DNA of 64,000 bases from contig JALPQD010000016.1 of the NCBI GenBank assembly GCA_023101885.1, positions 12,649,634 through 12,713,633 of the forward strand. Reading direction: 5' to 3'. This DNA comes from Typhlomys cinereus. Its lineage: Eukaryota > Chordata > Mammalia > Rodentia > Platacanthomyidae. The position numbers and the translations under genes are program-made. A model generated the notes under the pieces. That model was not told the DNA's origin. It was given only the letters and a program-made list of their open reading frames with translations, and did not search any database. Shown one piece after another: positions 34,050-46,435 of this stretch. Position 1 is the first letter of the stretch; each line of letters opens with the position of its first letter.

Positions 34050-35221
34050 CACCATTAAAAGTGAAGCAATATACTTACAAAAACTACTAAACATAATAAA
34101 TGTCTGGAATTAAAAATAGTTTCTCCATTATAACACTAAATGTTAATGGAATTAACTCACTGATCAAGAGACACAGGTTAAAAATTTGGATTAAAAATCA
34201 CAATCCATCAATCTGCTGCCTGCAGGAAACCCATCTCACCACAAAAGATAGGCATGCCCTAAAAATAAAAGGCTGGTCAACAATTCTACAAGCTAATGGA
34301 AGCAGAAAACAGACAGGGGTAGCAATTATGATATCAGACAAAGTGGACTTCAAAGAAAATTATAAGAGACATGGATGGATACTACATTTTAGTCACAGGT
34401 ACAATTCACCAGGAAGACTTCACAATACTGAACATCTATGCACCCAATATGGGCCCCTCCACATTCATTAAAAAACCCTACAGCGTCTAAAGCAAGAAAT
34501 CAATCCCCAAACAATAATTCTTGGGGACTTCAACACCGCCCTGTCAACATGGGATAGATCAACAGGTCAAAAGCTTAACAGAGACACTTTGGAACTTAAT
34601 CAAACCCTGAAAGAAATGGACCTTACAGATCTCTATCGAACTTTTCACCCACGTACCAAAGAATATACATTTTTCTCAGCAGTACACGGAACTTTCTCCA
34701 AAATAGATCACATACTGGGCCACAAAACGAATCTACACATATACAAGAAAGTTGAAATTCTAACCTGTGCCCTATCAGACCACCACGGCCTAAAGCTGGA
34801 CATCCACAACACATCAAACAAGAGAAAATACACTAACTCCTGGAAACTTAACAATATGATGCTGAATGAGAACTGGATTCAGGAAGAAATTAAAAAGGAA
34901 ATTCAAGATTTCCTGAAAGTGAATGATAATGAAAATACAACTTACCAAAATCTCTGGGACACAATGAAAGCTGTTCTAAGAGGTAAGTTCATAGCTCTTA
35001 ATGCGTACATCAAAAAAATGGAAACATCAGAAATAAGCAACTTAACAATGCAGCTTAAAGCTTTAGAGAAACTAGAGCAATCTGATCCCAAAAGTAGTAG
35101 AAGAGAGGAGATTAGCAAAATAAAGGGAGAAATATCTGAAATCGAGATTAAGAAAATGATAGAAAAAATCAACCAGTCAAAAAGCTGGTTCTTTGAAAAA
35201 ATCAATAAGATTGATACACCC

Positions 35222-35635
35222 TGTCATAGTTAAGCACAGGTGTCAACTTGACTCTTGAGGATTTGGGCTCTGGGCACAGTTGTGGAGAGTTGATGGTTGA
35301 GTTAAGCCCAGAGCAAACCTGAAGGAGATTGTCTAGCTGCTGGGGAAGACCCAGCCCATGGTGGGTGGGATTAGGCCCTGGTTAAATCACAGAGAGCTGG
35401 TTGAGAGAGTTGGCATCCTTCTGTATACTTGGCCAGACATGCTGGTCTGGCAAGTAAGGATTGTCCATCTCTCAGCCGTTATGGTGGCCAGTTCACTCGA
35501 CCCTGGTGTTGGTGCGTGCTCTCCTGTCAAGCTGGACTATGAACTGTAACCAGACTATCATAAGAAAGTAAACTCCTTGTTCCCTTAAGCTGTGTGATGG
35601 TCATTTATCAGCAACCATGCAGGCTGACTGCTACA
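35222..35635 (+). repeat. 5' LTR of nested MaLR
   Basis: Starts TGTCATAGTTAAGCACAG and ends CTGCTACA. It is 414 bp long. Confidence 0.92.
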
Positions 35636-36796
35636 GAAGTTGGTACCCAGGAAGTGGGGTGTTGCTGATAAATCTGACTATGTGGATTTTGTGTCTTTTG
35701 AACGGTTTTGCTGGACAAAGTTGAAAATGCTTGAGAGTTTTCACTTTGTGGATTTACAAATACCGTTCTTCAGCGTTTAGTGGGCCAGTTGCTGAAAGAC
35801 ATTGTTTGGGCCCAGTTTGTGATGAGGGAAACAAGGACTTTGGTAAAACTGAATATAAGGACGATGGACTGGTTTGCTTGACAGAGGAGAGCTGTGTTGG
35901 CAACCTTGGAGGTTTGGATGTGCAAAGGGTAGGCTGTTGGACAAATATCAGTGAAGGAAAACCTAGTGACTTGCACTGAGACAGTGGAGGATGTGGAAAC
36001 CACTGTATGGCAAGTTCGTGGTTTGGAAGCTCAGATTCCTTCAGGGGCCAAAAGCCCAAGTTAAAGCTGTTTCTTGCCCTTTGCAAGTTTGTTTGCCTAG
36101 AAGAGAGGCTTTTCCAGCGTCAGCGCACTGAAGTTGGTGCAGCTGTGGCTCCAGTGGACTAAGCTGCGTTTCAACCTCGCTTCAGAATCTGGCAGCGTCC
36201 CTCAGGTGATACTGGTTTTCGTGACTACTGAAGGGTTCATGGAGAGCAGCAAAAGCTTGGCACCAAGTGGCAGGCGTAGAGTTCCTACAAGAGATGGCGA
36301 AGCTTAAAGCTGCAGAGGAGAACCCAGAGTTGTGTTTGAGATGCCAGAACTGTGGGACTGCTGCTGAGGACAACTGCGAGTGGAGATTCAGCCTGGTTCA
36401 GAGGAACTCTGCTCTTACAACTTTGAGCTGCAAACAGGGACTGGGAATGCCTCGAACCTTTGAGCCGCCTTGATTATGTGATGAGCAGCAGAAGATGGAC
36501 ATTGAAGTACAGGATGCTGTGATTTGCTGGACTTTGTTCTTTTTAATGTTTTCTTATTAAGATCCTTCTGTTTTAATGTTTTATTTGTTTTAAAGTATTT
36601 AACTTATTCTGATTTAATACTCTTTTAAAGTTAAAAACCTTTGAACTTTTAAAATGTTGGAACTGAAGTTTTAATGAGAACATTTTAAATTTGTCCATGG
36701 AATGAATGTATTTATATTTTTTAACATCTGTGGGGACAAGGAAAGATTACAGTTTAAAAGTGTTATTGTTTTGTGTCAAGTTGACAAGGGGTGGAG

Positions 36797-37218
36797 TGTC
36801 ATAGTTAAGCACAGGTGTCAACTTGACTCTTGAGGATTTGGGCTCTGGGCACAGTTGTGGAGAGTTGATGGTTGAGTTAAGCCCAGAACCTTAACTTAAA
36901 GCTGAAGGAGATTGTCTAGCTGGTGGGGAAGACCCAGCCCATGGTGGGTGGGATTAGGCCCTGGATAAATCACAGAGAGCTGGTTGAGAGAGTTGGCATC
37001 CTTCTGTATACTTGGCCAGACATGCTGGTCTGGCAAGTAAGGATTTTCCATCTCTCAGCCGTTATGGTGGCCAGTTCACTCGGCCCTGGTGTTGGTGCGT
37101 GCTCTCCCGTCAAGCTGAACTATGAACTATAACCAGACTATCATAAGAAAGTAAACTCCTTGTTCCCTTAAGCTGTGTGATGGTCATTTATCAGCAACCA
37201 TGCAGGTGGACTGCAACA
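36797..37218 (+). repeat. 3' LTR of nested MaLR
   Basis: Nearly identical to the 5' LTR. It is about eight bases longer because of one indel near 36888-36904, and ends CTGCAACA. Confidence 0.92.
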
Positions 37219-39879
37219 CACCCCTAGCTAAATTAAACAAAAGCAGGAGAGAGAATACCCAAATTAGCAAAATTAGAAATGAACATGGAGTTATCACTAC
37301 TGATATCCAAGAAATCCAGAGAATTATAACATCATATTTCAAAAACTTATACTCTGTGAAGTTTGACAACACAAAAGAGATGGATGAATTTTAAGTAAAC
37401 ACAACTTACCTAAATTGAATCAGGAAGTTGTGAATTATTTAAATAGTCCTATAACATATAAGGAAATTGAGGAAGTAATCTTGAATCTTCCCACCAAAAA
37501 ATGTCCTGGACCAGATGGATTCAGCACAGAGTTCTACCAGACATTTAAGGAGTTAATAATACCAATACTCCTAAAAGTGTTCCATCAAATAGCAAAGAAA
37601 GGAAAACTACCAAATTCCTTCTATGAAGCTAATATCGTTTTAATCCCAAAACCTAATAAAGACTCACTTAAAAAAGAAAACTATAGGCCGATCTCTCTGA
37701 TGAACACAGATGCAAAGATTCTCAACAAAGTTTTAGCAAATCGAATTCAAAAACATATTAAAAAGATTATTCACAGGGACCAAGTAGGCTTCATCCCCAA
37801 GGTTGGTTCAACATACACAAATCAATAAATGTAATTCATCACGTAAACCAGTCCAAAGTCGAAGACCACATGATACTCTCAATAGATGCAGAAAAAGCTT
37901 TTGACAAGATCCAACAGCCTTTTATGATCAAAACGCTGGAGACAGTAGGAATGGAAGGAACCTTTATCAATATAATAAAAGCTGTATAAAACAAGCCCAC
38001 AGCAAGGATTATGCTCAATGGGGAACAATTGGAAGCATTCCCACTTCAATCAGGACCTAGACAAGGCTGTCCACTCTCACCACTTCTATTCAATATTGTA
38101 CTTGAAGTCTTAGCTGAAGCCATAAGACAAGAAAGGGACATAAGAGGGATTCAAATTGGCAAGTAAGAAGTCAAGCTATCCCTATTTGCAGACGACATGA
38201 TCTTATACCTAGTGATCCCAAAAACTCCACCAGGAAGCTCCTGGAACTAATTGAGAAGTTCAGCAGGGTGGCAGGATACAAAATAAATGTGCAAAAATCA
38301 GAGGCCTTCCTATATGCCCAGAATGAAAGAAGTGAAAAAGGCTTGAGAGAAACAATCCCATTTACTATAGCCCCTAAAAAAATGAAATATCTTGGTATAA
38401 ACCTAACCAAGGAGGTAAAAGACCTTTACAATGAAAACTTTAAAACCCTAAAGAAAGAAATTGCAGAAGACCCAGAAGGTGGAAAGACCTCCCATGTTCC
38501 TGGATTGGCAGAATCAACATCGTAAAAATGACCATCCTACCAAAGCAATGTACAAATTCAATGCTATACCAATTAAAATCCCAAAGCAATTCTTTAAAGA
38601 AGTTGACCAAACAATCTCAAAATTCATATGGAGGCACAAAAGACCCAGGATAGCAAAGACAATCCTGAGTAACAAAAACACTGCTGGAGGTATTACCATA
38701 CTAAACCTAAGTCTATACTACAAATCCATAGTTATAAAAACAGTCTGGTACTGGCTCCAAAATAGACACACAGATCAATGGATAAGGATTGAAGACCCAG
38801 ATATAAGCCCACAAAATTACAGCCATTTGGTCTTTGACAAAGGGGCCCAAAGAATCCAATGGAAAAAGAACTGCATCTTCAACAAATGGTGCTGGCAAAA
38901 CTGGATCTCCACATGCAGAAGATTAAAGCTGGACCCATACTTGTCACCATGTACAAGACTTAATTCCAAATGGATCAAGGACCTTGATATCAGGCCAGAG
39001 ACTATAAAAACCATAGTTGAAAGGATAGGGAACTCCCTCAAGCTGATTGGGCTAGGCCAACATTTCCTAAACAGACATCCAATGGCACAGTCACTGCTAC
39101 CAACTCTCAGCAGTTGGGATCTTGTGAAATTAAAGAGCTTCTGTTCAGATAAAGAGATTGTAACACAAGCTCAAAGGCAACCTACAGAATGGGAGAAAAT
39201 CCCCACTAACCACATATCTGATAGAGCTCTACTATCCAGAGTGCACAAAGAACTTAGAAAACTAAACACCAAGGAAACCAATGGCCCAATTAAAAAATGG
39301 GCCCTGGAATTTAAAAGAAATTTTACCAGGGATGAAATTAAAATGTCTAACAAATATCTTAAAAAATGCTCCACTTCCTTAGCCATCAGGGAAATGCAAA
39401 TCAAAACTTCCCTGAGATATCATCTCACCCCAGTCAGGATGGCAAAAATCCACAATACAAACAACAACAAATGCTGGAGAGGATGTGGAGAGAGGGGAAC
39501 TCTTCTACATTGCTGGTGGGAGTGTAGGCTCATACAACCACTCTGGTGAGCCGTCTGGAGATTCTTAAAGAAATTAAAGCTTGAAATGCCATATGACCCT
39601 GCGATTCCACTTTTGGGTATAACCCCCCATACAGCAGAGGTTCACCTCGATAGCACAAGCACAACCATGTTCATAGCAGCACTGTTTACAGTAGCAAAGA
39701 CATGGAATCAACCCAAATGTCCAACAGTTGACGAGCGGATAAGGAAACAGTGGTACATCTATACAGTGGAGTACTACTCAGCCATCAAAAATGATGAATT
39801 ACTGGAATTTGCCGGGAAATGGATGTCATTAGAAACAATTATATTAAGTGAAGTATCCCAGACCCAGAAAATTAAGTGA

Positions 39880-40985
39880 CATATGTACTCCCTAATAGCT
39901 GGCTCCTAATACCAAACCCACCTAGCTCATCTTGAGACACTCATAGGTAAATCTATGTATTATCTACAGTAATTGCAAGGATTATGAACAGGAGGGATGG
40001 GGTTGGAGGGCCACACCAGAAACAAGGAGAGAAGTGACCATGTTAGAGTAGAGAAAATAGGCCTCCATCAAGGACTGCAAGAAAGTAATGTGACACCTAG
40101 TTAAGTTCACAGACATTCGTTCCTGATCATTTACAACTAAGCGGGTATGAACTCACCAGAAGGGGAGGGCATATAGTCCGGCTGATTAAAAAGTAACCAT
40201 TTTGCAAATGGGTGATTGACCCCTCCCATTGCCAAATGCCATATGACCCTGTGATTCCACTTTTGGGTATAAGTATTACATCTAGCCTTGAATCTGCTCT
40301 TATAATAAGACTCCAGTTTAGTAGCTTTCTGTCTTTGGCCAGGGGGTGATATGCAGTGCCCATCACGATGGAGTGAAGGGCATTGCAGGAGCAACGCAAC
40401 TCCAAATGAAAATCAACAAACCACTATCCAGAACTTCAGAGACTCTATATCAACCACCTAGAACTAGGCCAGACTAATCTCTCCCCATCCTGAAGGTCAG
40501 GGACATTTGTGGAAGAGGGGGCAGTAAGAGTGTAAGAGCAAAAGGATGGGAGGAGCAATGATTTGCAAGATACTCCACACAAGTTAGGGCCGAAGCAATC
40601 ATAATTGGACATTGCACGCCCGGCGCAATGTCCAACACACTATTGACCTCACAAAGTCTAGCATCTGCTAAATGCACCAAGATCCTTGGAGGCAAAGGAT
40701 TGGCAGCCACAGTAGTGTTCCTATGCTTAAGTGGAGCACAGGAAAGGGTTCAGGGAAATGCCACTGGGTCCTTGTACATCATTGGGGAGGAGGGCCCAGA
40801 GGAGAGTCAGTCATGCACAAGAAAGGACTCTGGGAATTGGGGTGGGAGGCAAGGGGGTATGGGGAGGGAGGGGTGAGGGGAGGGGAAGCAAGGGGTTCGG
40901 GGGGAGGAGGAGGGAGGGAGGGAACTGGTGTACCTATTAAGTTTGTATGAGCTGAAATAATAATAAAAATGTATTAATAAAAAAG
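39880..40985 (+). repeat. LINE-1 3' UTR with embedded copy of ORF2 sequence
   Basis: The 3' UTR contains, at 40234-40272, a 39-base segment matching 39584-39622 of ORF2 with one mismatch. The other 3' UTR copies in this window (around 61290 and 41020, minus strand) lack it. A G-rich polypurine tract (about 40840-40930), typical of mammalian LINE-1, precedes the tail. Confidence 0.8.
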
Positions 40986-41205
40986 TTAGAGTCTTGTTAT
41001 AGGAGTGTATTCAAAGGTAGATGTAATAAAAGTAGGGAACCGTGGTGAGGGAGGTGTCAGTCACCCATTTGCAAAATGGTTACTTTCTATCTGCCATACT
41101 ATATGCCCTCCCCTTCTGGTAAGATCCTACCCCATCAGTTATAAATGATCAGGAAGGAAAGTCTGTGAAATTAACCAGATGTCTGATTACTTACTTACAC
41201 ATGGG
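40986..41205 (-). mobile_element. LINE-1 3' UTR, minus strand, right part of the split copy
   Basis: It continues the element of 31967-32613 after the inserted LINE-1 and matches 61275-61440. Homology ends near 41205, so this older copy is 5'-truncated within the 3' UTR and is under 1 kb in total. Bases 40986-40998 are the right TSD of the inserted LINE-1. Confidence 0.82.
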
Positions 41206-41994
41206 GCCCACTGAGCTTATCTCAGTGCCTCCATTGACTGACATGTTCCTGAGCATTTGCTCTGTTGTGGAAGACATGGTAGTGAGTATACCACTTAGAA
41301 AGTAAGTTCCACTACTTCTCCCACCCAACATCAGTCCTCAGTAGACCATCAGGAAGACATGGAAACTCTTGAGCTCTTTGCCCTTCCAGGATGAAATGTT
41401 GATAGGCCAAATTCTGTGCGAGTCATATGGAAGTATTCATCACTGAAGTAGACATATGGATGCAGAAGTCATGTCAAGTCCATAAAATATTGTCTGGCCA
41501 CACTCCTCTCTAGCATCCAATGCTTAAATTCTTACCATGTCTTCTTTTGAAATGTCTCCAGATCCTTGAGATGGACAGTGATTTAAGTATCCTGTATAGA
41601 TTAAGCAGTCCATAGTCATTAGAGTTCTCAGCATTAAATACCTTCCATTACAAAGTACTTCAAGGCTAATCAAAGGACAAATTAGAGAGCTGCTCTGATC
41701 TGTGAGCATAATGAAAAGTGTTTGAATGTCACTTTGATATCATGTAGTAGTTTGTTCCTCCACAAAGCCTAGGATTTCCTCTTCCCCAGGATCTTACTTA
41801 GTTTACAACATTAGGCATGTGTTTCTTTTTGAAAAGTTAGCAATAGGTACACCAAATGCCCTGTAAATAAGTGTTATTATGTGTATAGATTCAAAGAACA
41901 CTTACTATTTAGCCTAGGCATCTTGTTCTAAAACAGAGGTAGAGGATCTGAACACCCTAATAACATGTAGTCTAGGTCAGTAGAAGAGTAGTAA
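41206..41994. other. Unassigned intergenic sequence
   Basis: No gene is seen. Part of it may be very diverged retroelement sequence but I cannot support a family. Confidence 0.4.
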
Positions 41995-42595
41995 AGTAGA
42001 CTGCAACGGCCAGTTATACTACAGAGTACCAGCAACCCAGTAAGGCTTACCCAGAGTCAGGCCAATCTAATCTCTCCCCACCTTAAGACTTTGGGAACCT
42101 CTCAGAAGAGGATGTAGCAAGATTGCAAGAACCTAAAGATAAGAAAGTTCACCAATGGACAATACATTCCATTCAAGGCAGGACTACTGCATCTAGGAAC
42201 TCACTGCAGTGAGACTTGTCCTTACCAGATTTTTATATTAACTAACATATCAACATACTCCCATGGAGTATGGAACTCAAGGAACTCAAGAGAGATAAGA
42301 ACATTCAGTGGAAATCTTAGGAACTAAAGCTGGATCAGTGAAAAAAAATGCCCCTGTCAGTGGGGTGGCCCAAAGAGAGGCAACTTCTTATGTCACAAAA
42401 GGCCTGAACCCCCTTTAGGAGTAGAGAAGTCAGAGGAACCCTGGGGTCCATAGAGGCATACAGGCAGGAGTATAGGAGGCAGTGGGATGGATTGATGAAG
42501 GAAAAGGAGGGAAATGGGAGGAGGAAGTGGAGGGAAGTAAGTATATATACTCAATTTGCGAATAAAAATAGAACAATAAAATAATTAAAAAAAGA
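41995..42595 (+). repeat. LINE-1 3' UTR and tail, older copy
   Basis: It shares order and wording with the 3' UTR at 7680-8290, for example GGAACTCAAGAGAGATAAG, then TGCCCCT, then a polypurine tract at about 42470-42545 and an A-rich tail near 42560-42595. It is 5'-truncated and noncoding. Confidence 0.7.
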
Positions 42596-43159
42596 AGTTG
42601 GCAGTAAATCTGAGAGCTGTTGACTATCCCATAGTGTTCACGTTGCTTCTGTACTGAAGATCCCTTGTTGCCAGGGTAGTTATTTTTGTAACTTGTGGTA
42701 TTCATTGCTGGATGAAACTGTTGATAGCTTTACTTCCCCAGCAGACTACATATTTCATAGCACCTTCTGGTTCTGTGAACAATGGCCAGCAAGGAGGAAG
42801 ATATCAGGTCAGTTCCAGAGATCAACACATAGGGTGTTCTCAGAAATAGGGTCTTATTATGAATTTCTGGAGAGCAACCAAGAATAATAGTAAATTATTT
42901 GAGGGTCCTTTGAGACCTCTCTGATCAACAGTCCATTAGGAGATTCTGATAATTTTGTTTAATCACGTATGGCTTTTGGTAAGAGCATCCCAAGACAGTT
43001 TTCTTTTCTCCCTCCCTTTGAGTATTCTAGTGTGGGGCAGATCTGTTCAGTGCTCCCTTGAACTCACCGTCTACCCCAAGGCTCAGGGAATGTTTCAGAA
43101 GAAGAGGTGGTAACTCTCTAACTGTATTATTCATCCTTAGAGCTGCTTTTTCCCTTTAC
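42596..43159. other. Unassigned intergenic sequence
   Basis: No gene or repeat recognised. Confidence 0.45.
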
Positions 43160-43480
43160 TTCTGTTTCCAGAGTACTATGCCCTCAACTGCCTCCACCCC
43201 ACCTCTCTTCCCCCATTATTCCTCTTTTTATCTAAGTTCTTTTACTTTCACTCTTTTTAAGTAACCCCTTAACTGACCATCATTTCATAGTCTCTTCTTA
43301 GTTTTTTGTCTGTTACAAGTATTACCAGCTGAATAAACAAGTTCGAAAACTCAATGTTAGCCTTCACACGAAAGAACATGTGGTGCTTGTGTTTTTGTGT
43401 CTGGGATACCTCACTTCCATTAATTTTTAGCACAGAAATTCTCCTCTTTGAACTATACATTAAATTTTCCTTCTTTTCCT
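43160..43480 (-). repeat. Old LINE-1 ORF2 C-terminal / 3' UTR remnant
   Basis: A minus-strand translation around 43380-43430 contains SEVSQTQKHKHHMF, the conserved end of LINE-1 ORF2; compare SEVSQTQKIK in the intact copy. The surroundings are diverged. It is an ancient fragment. Confidence 0.6.
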
Positions 43481-43539
43481 TTCCCTTTCAGTCCTTCTAT
43501 AATGTATTCATGGTAACTGATCCTTCAATTACACAATAA

Positions 43540-44025
43540 CACCTGCTTTGGGAGACATTCCTATGGTCTGCCACTCAACATCAATGTGTAAGAAGTTTTA
43601 TTCACAGTGCTGCTGACAAATGAAGTCTACCTGAATTCCAGGATCTAAAAGAATTCCTTGGCCAATCTCATTTTCTCTTTGGCTCAGCATGTATGCTGCA
43701 TAGGTTTGTAAAGTTGAAAAACAGAGAAATGTACTTCAGGGTATAATAATCTTGGATTGCAAATCCAAATATTTCAAACACTTAAGTAATTTTAAATAGG
43801 CTACATTGGATTTTTTTCTCATCTAGTTTACACAAACGATCCATTCACCTCACATATTTACCACAATATATTTATATGAATGTATATATGTACATATTTT
43901 TGGGTTTTCATGAAGGTAAATTGGTAGTGTTGAGATCATAGCCGCTGTTTGACATCTTATATTTTCCATTAAATTCATTGCATGTTCCACATGAGTTCTT
44001 ACTGACTGTAGATATAAAAAGTGGA
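43540..44025. other. Unassigned intergenic sequence
   Basis: AT-rich, no gene or repeat recognised. It ends at the TSD of the SINE. Confidence 0.45.
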
Positions 44026-44041
44026 GAAAATTTATTATTTT

Positions 44042-44308
44042 TTTATTTATTCAATTGTGCGTGTGTGCGCATGTATGTGTGTGCACGTGTGTGTGTCTGT
44101 GTGTGTGTAGAACCACGGACGAATTCGGGAACCACCATGGAGGCCTCCACTTTCTCCGGCCCGGCATTCACAGGCTCCTCCCTACCAGGACCAGAAGCGC
44201 AGGCCGCCCCCAGCTTCTGCCTGGCGTCTATACGTGGGATCTGGGATCCGAACTCAGGACCTTCTGCCTGAAGGCAGAGGCTTAACCCCTGAGCCACTTC
44301 TCCAGCCT
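44042..44308 (-). mobile_element. tRNA-derived SINE (young family), minus strand
   Basis: Same head, body, EcoRI site and CA tail as 15600-15888. The TSD GAAAATTTATTATTTT is identical over 16 of 16 bases at 44026-44041 and 44309-44324, indicating a recent insertion. Confidence 0.95.
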
Positions 44309-44324
44309 GAAAATTTATTATTTT

Positions 44325-46055
44325 AAATAAACATTTATGCATGTGTTGAAATGTGTGTATATGCAAACAATCCTGTATTTTGTTGTAAATTAAATGCTTC
44401 CATTTCTGGATTCAACAAATTTAGTCTATACTATAGATACTGAATTCTGATCATTTATAAAAATTGTATTTGAAAGCAGTGGATTTACGGAAGGATTATA
44501 CTATTAGTGAAAAAATTGAGAATTGTTAATTTCATATTTCTATTAAAATTTGTGGGGATTTTGTGATAAAAGGGAAAATTATTGCTGAACTCTCTAAGGT
44601 CAATCCATAAGTTTTGAATGGAGCTTATCTTGGTTTCAAAAGTAAAAAGTCAACAACAATAACAATGCAAACATAGATGTGAAGTGAGCTGATATTTAGT
44701 CTGATTTACATAAATGCTATGAATAAATACCATTGTATAATTTTCTAGAAAATTAACTTGAAATGGAAGACCACAGTCACCTAAGAAAAGACAAGTGAAG
44801 TGGAAGGTATTTATAATGCACCAGGTGCCATTAAATTTCTTTAACACTGAACACATGAGTCCTTGTGTGTTATTCAGTGTGAGTGAAAAGCACAAAGCAC
44901 CACACTCTACTTCATCCACATATAGATTTATTGCACTTCTAAGTGCTTGAAGGAATCTCCAAGAATCCCACTAAACCTAACATTTTAATTCTCTGGCCTC
45001 TCTGATCTTTCTATGAATCTTTATGCTGGACAAATGAAGAATGACATTAGTATTGTGCTTGTGAGCACGATGCATTTTGGGGAGGGACAATCACATTGAG
45101 CTAGTGCTTATGTAAACCAAGTGTGTTAGTCCTCTACTAATCAAGCCCCCTTCTCTTACAGCCCTCTAAATGAAGTCCCATAGGGGAATCATAGCCCTTG
45201 AGTTCTTCCTCTTTCATGTGACTCATTGCTTTTTTGCAGTGTATTCTGACACATACTATAGCTTTGCTTTGGATAAATGTCCTTGCTATCTGACTTTGCA
45301 ATCCGTCTATGTGGAGGGTTTTGTATGTAAAAATGAACAATGAGAGAATTTTTCAATAAGGTATTAGAGTTACACTATGAATAATTGTGTAGAAACCTGA
45401 AAACATCCAATCAAGATCCTGACCACCAGTGAACACAGCCTCAAGACCCCTCACAATGACATGAAGTTTATGGATATTGATGATAGGATGGAGGCAAAGC
45501 AGCATAAATGTCAGTGAGAATGTGGACTGAAGTCCTCCAGGGGGGGAAAAAGTATGCTTTTAATCCAATTAACTTTACAAAACTTTGCCTGGATGGAAAA
45601 AGCTGGGTCCTTCTTTGAACTTCCTATACTCCTTTGCATAATTCAAATGCCTTCAGTGCTCCAAGGTAAATGATTGGACATTCAGAGATGAAAGACAGAA
45701 GTTCACAGGTAAAATTATTCCAATGAAAGAAGCTACATCAATGCCCCTGGAACAGCCATGGGATCTTGGTCCCAATGTCTCTGTTTTGCCTCCTTTCTAC
45801 ATGGCTGGAAACCAGATCATGATTTGAAATATCTATATAGAGATTTTGAATGATGGTGATTTTTAAAAATATTCCTCTCTTATTCAATAATAAACAAAGC
45901 ATTGGGAAAAATACAGACTTCAATGTATACTGGTTGGTTATCTTTGCATGAAGATACTGTTCATCTTTCATTTTCAGTTTATTTTCTATAGTAAAGATGG
46001 AACAGTTCTCTGCTAAGTTGTTAATATCTGCATTAAAAAGTATTTGCATTTATGT
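44325..46055. other. Intergenic, apparently unique
   Basis: No supported gene or repeat. Frames up to 103 codons exist but have no recognisable domain. Confidence 0.5.
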
Positions 46056-46357
46056 GATTTGGAGAGATGGATCACCAGGTAAAGTACTTGCTATAGGAAT
46101 CTGACATTACGACTTCAGATCTCTCCTGGCATCCCATACAAAATCTAGACTTAATGGTATAGGCATCTGCAATTTCATAATATCAACAAAAAATGGGAAG
46201 CCAAGAATAGATCAGCTTCAGCAGTTTATGGGCCAGTGTGCCTACCTCACGTAGGAATAGCAAAGAGACTTTATTCAAACAAAGAGTAAAGTCAAGAAGA
46301 AACATCCAAAAGTTGTTCTCTCATTTCTGTATGCATGCTGGATCACTTCCATGCACA

Positions 46358-46404
<47 letters not shown>

Positions 46405-46435
46405 GCAATACATTCACAGATCTCACATATAAGCA
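46056..46435 (+). repeat. B2/B4-like SINE with CA-repeat tail
   Basis: A diverged tRNA-like head (TTTGGAGAGATGGATCACCAG) at 46060 is followed by a long diverged body and a (CA)n tract at 46362-46402. The same arrangement of head and CA tail is seen in the younger SINEs. Confidence 0.5.

Larger units (their letters stand above)
35222..37218 (+). mobile_element. Young ERVL-MaLR provirus inserted in LINE-1 ORF2
   Basis: LTRs at 35222-35635 and 36797-37218 flank an internal region of about 1.16 kb. The 5-bp TSD CACCC is exact at 35217-35221 and 37219-37223. The primer-binding site after the 5' LTR (about 35641-35657, TTGGTACCCAGGAAGTGG) is tRNA-Leu-like with an extra C. A polypurine-like AAGGGGTGGAG precedes the 3' LTR, the same as in the 845-2948 element. 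By eye the LTRs differ at about ten positions over some 415 bases plus one indel of about eight bases. No long reading frame exists in the internal region. It is a different LTR subfamily from 845-2948. Confidence 0.92.
34100..39879 (+). pseudogene. LINE-1 ORF2 (endonuclease / reverse transcriptase), broken
   Basis: ORF2 nicks target DNA and reverse-transcribes the RNA at the nick. The endonuclease domain begins with LNVNG and has QETH, GDFNT and SDHHG motifs, but a frameshift near 34395-34480 splits it. The frame is interrupted by the MaLR at 35222-37218, then has further stops and shifts near 37392, 37826, 38165, 38470 and 39548. The polymerase motif FADDM is preserved at 38184-38198, and the C-terminal Cys-rich region (CWRGCGERG then HCWWEC) is visible at about 39470-39530. 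The final TGA (39877-39879) is about ten codons earlier than in the copy at 61609-61854. Confidence 0.92.
32614..40985 (+). mobile_element. Full-length LINE-1, nested, with inactivating lesions
   Basis: It contains, in order, a GC-rich 5' UTR (32614-32985), ORF1 (32986-34049), a short spacer, ORF2 (34100-39879, interrupted by an LTR element at 35222-37218), a 3' UTR with a G-rich polypurine tract (about 40840-40930) and an A-rich tail (about 40956-40985). Excluding the LTR element it is about 6.4 kb, a normal full-length size. TSDs TTAGAGTATTGTT (32601-32613) and TTAGAGTCTTGTT (40986-40998) differ by one base. It inserted into a minus-strand LINE-1 that resumes immediately to the right. Frameshifts in both ORFs and the LTR insertion make it inactive. 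Confidence 0.94.

Noticed and set aside
35731..36473. Short frames inside the younger MaLR internal region
   Set aside because: They are below 115 codons, overlap on both strands and show no gag-like continuity; the internal region is treated as noncoding.
40628..40950. Gly/Arg-rich frames in the plus-strand LINE-1 3' UTR
   Set aside because: They are translations of the polypurine tract, a noncoding feature of LINE-1.
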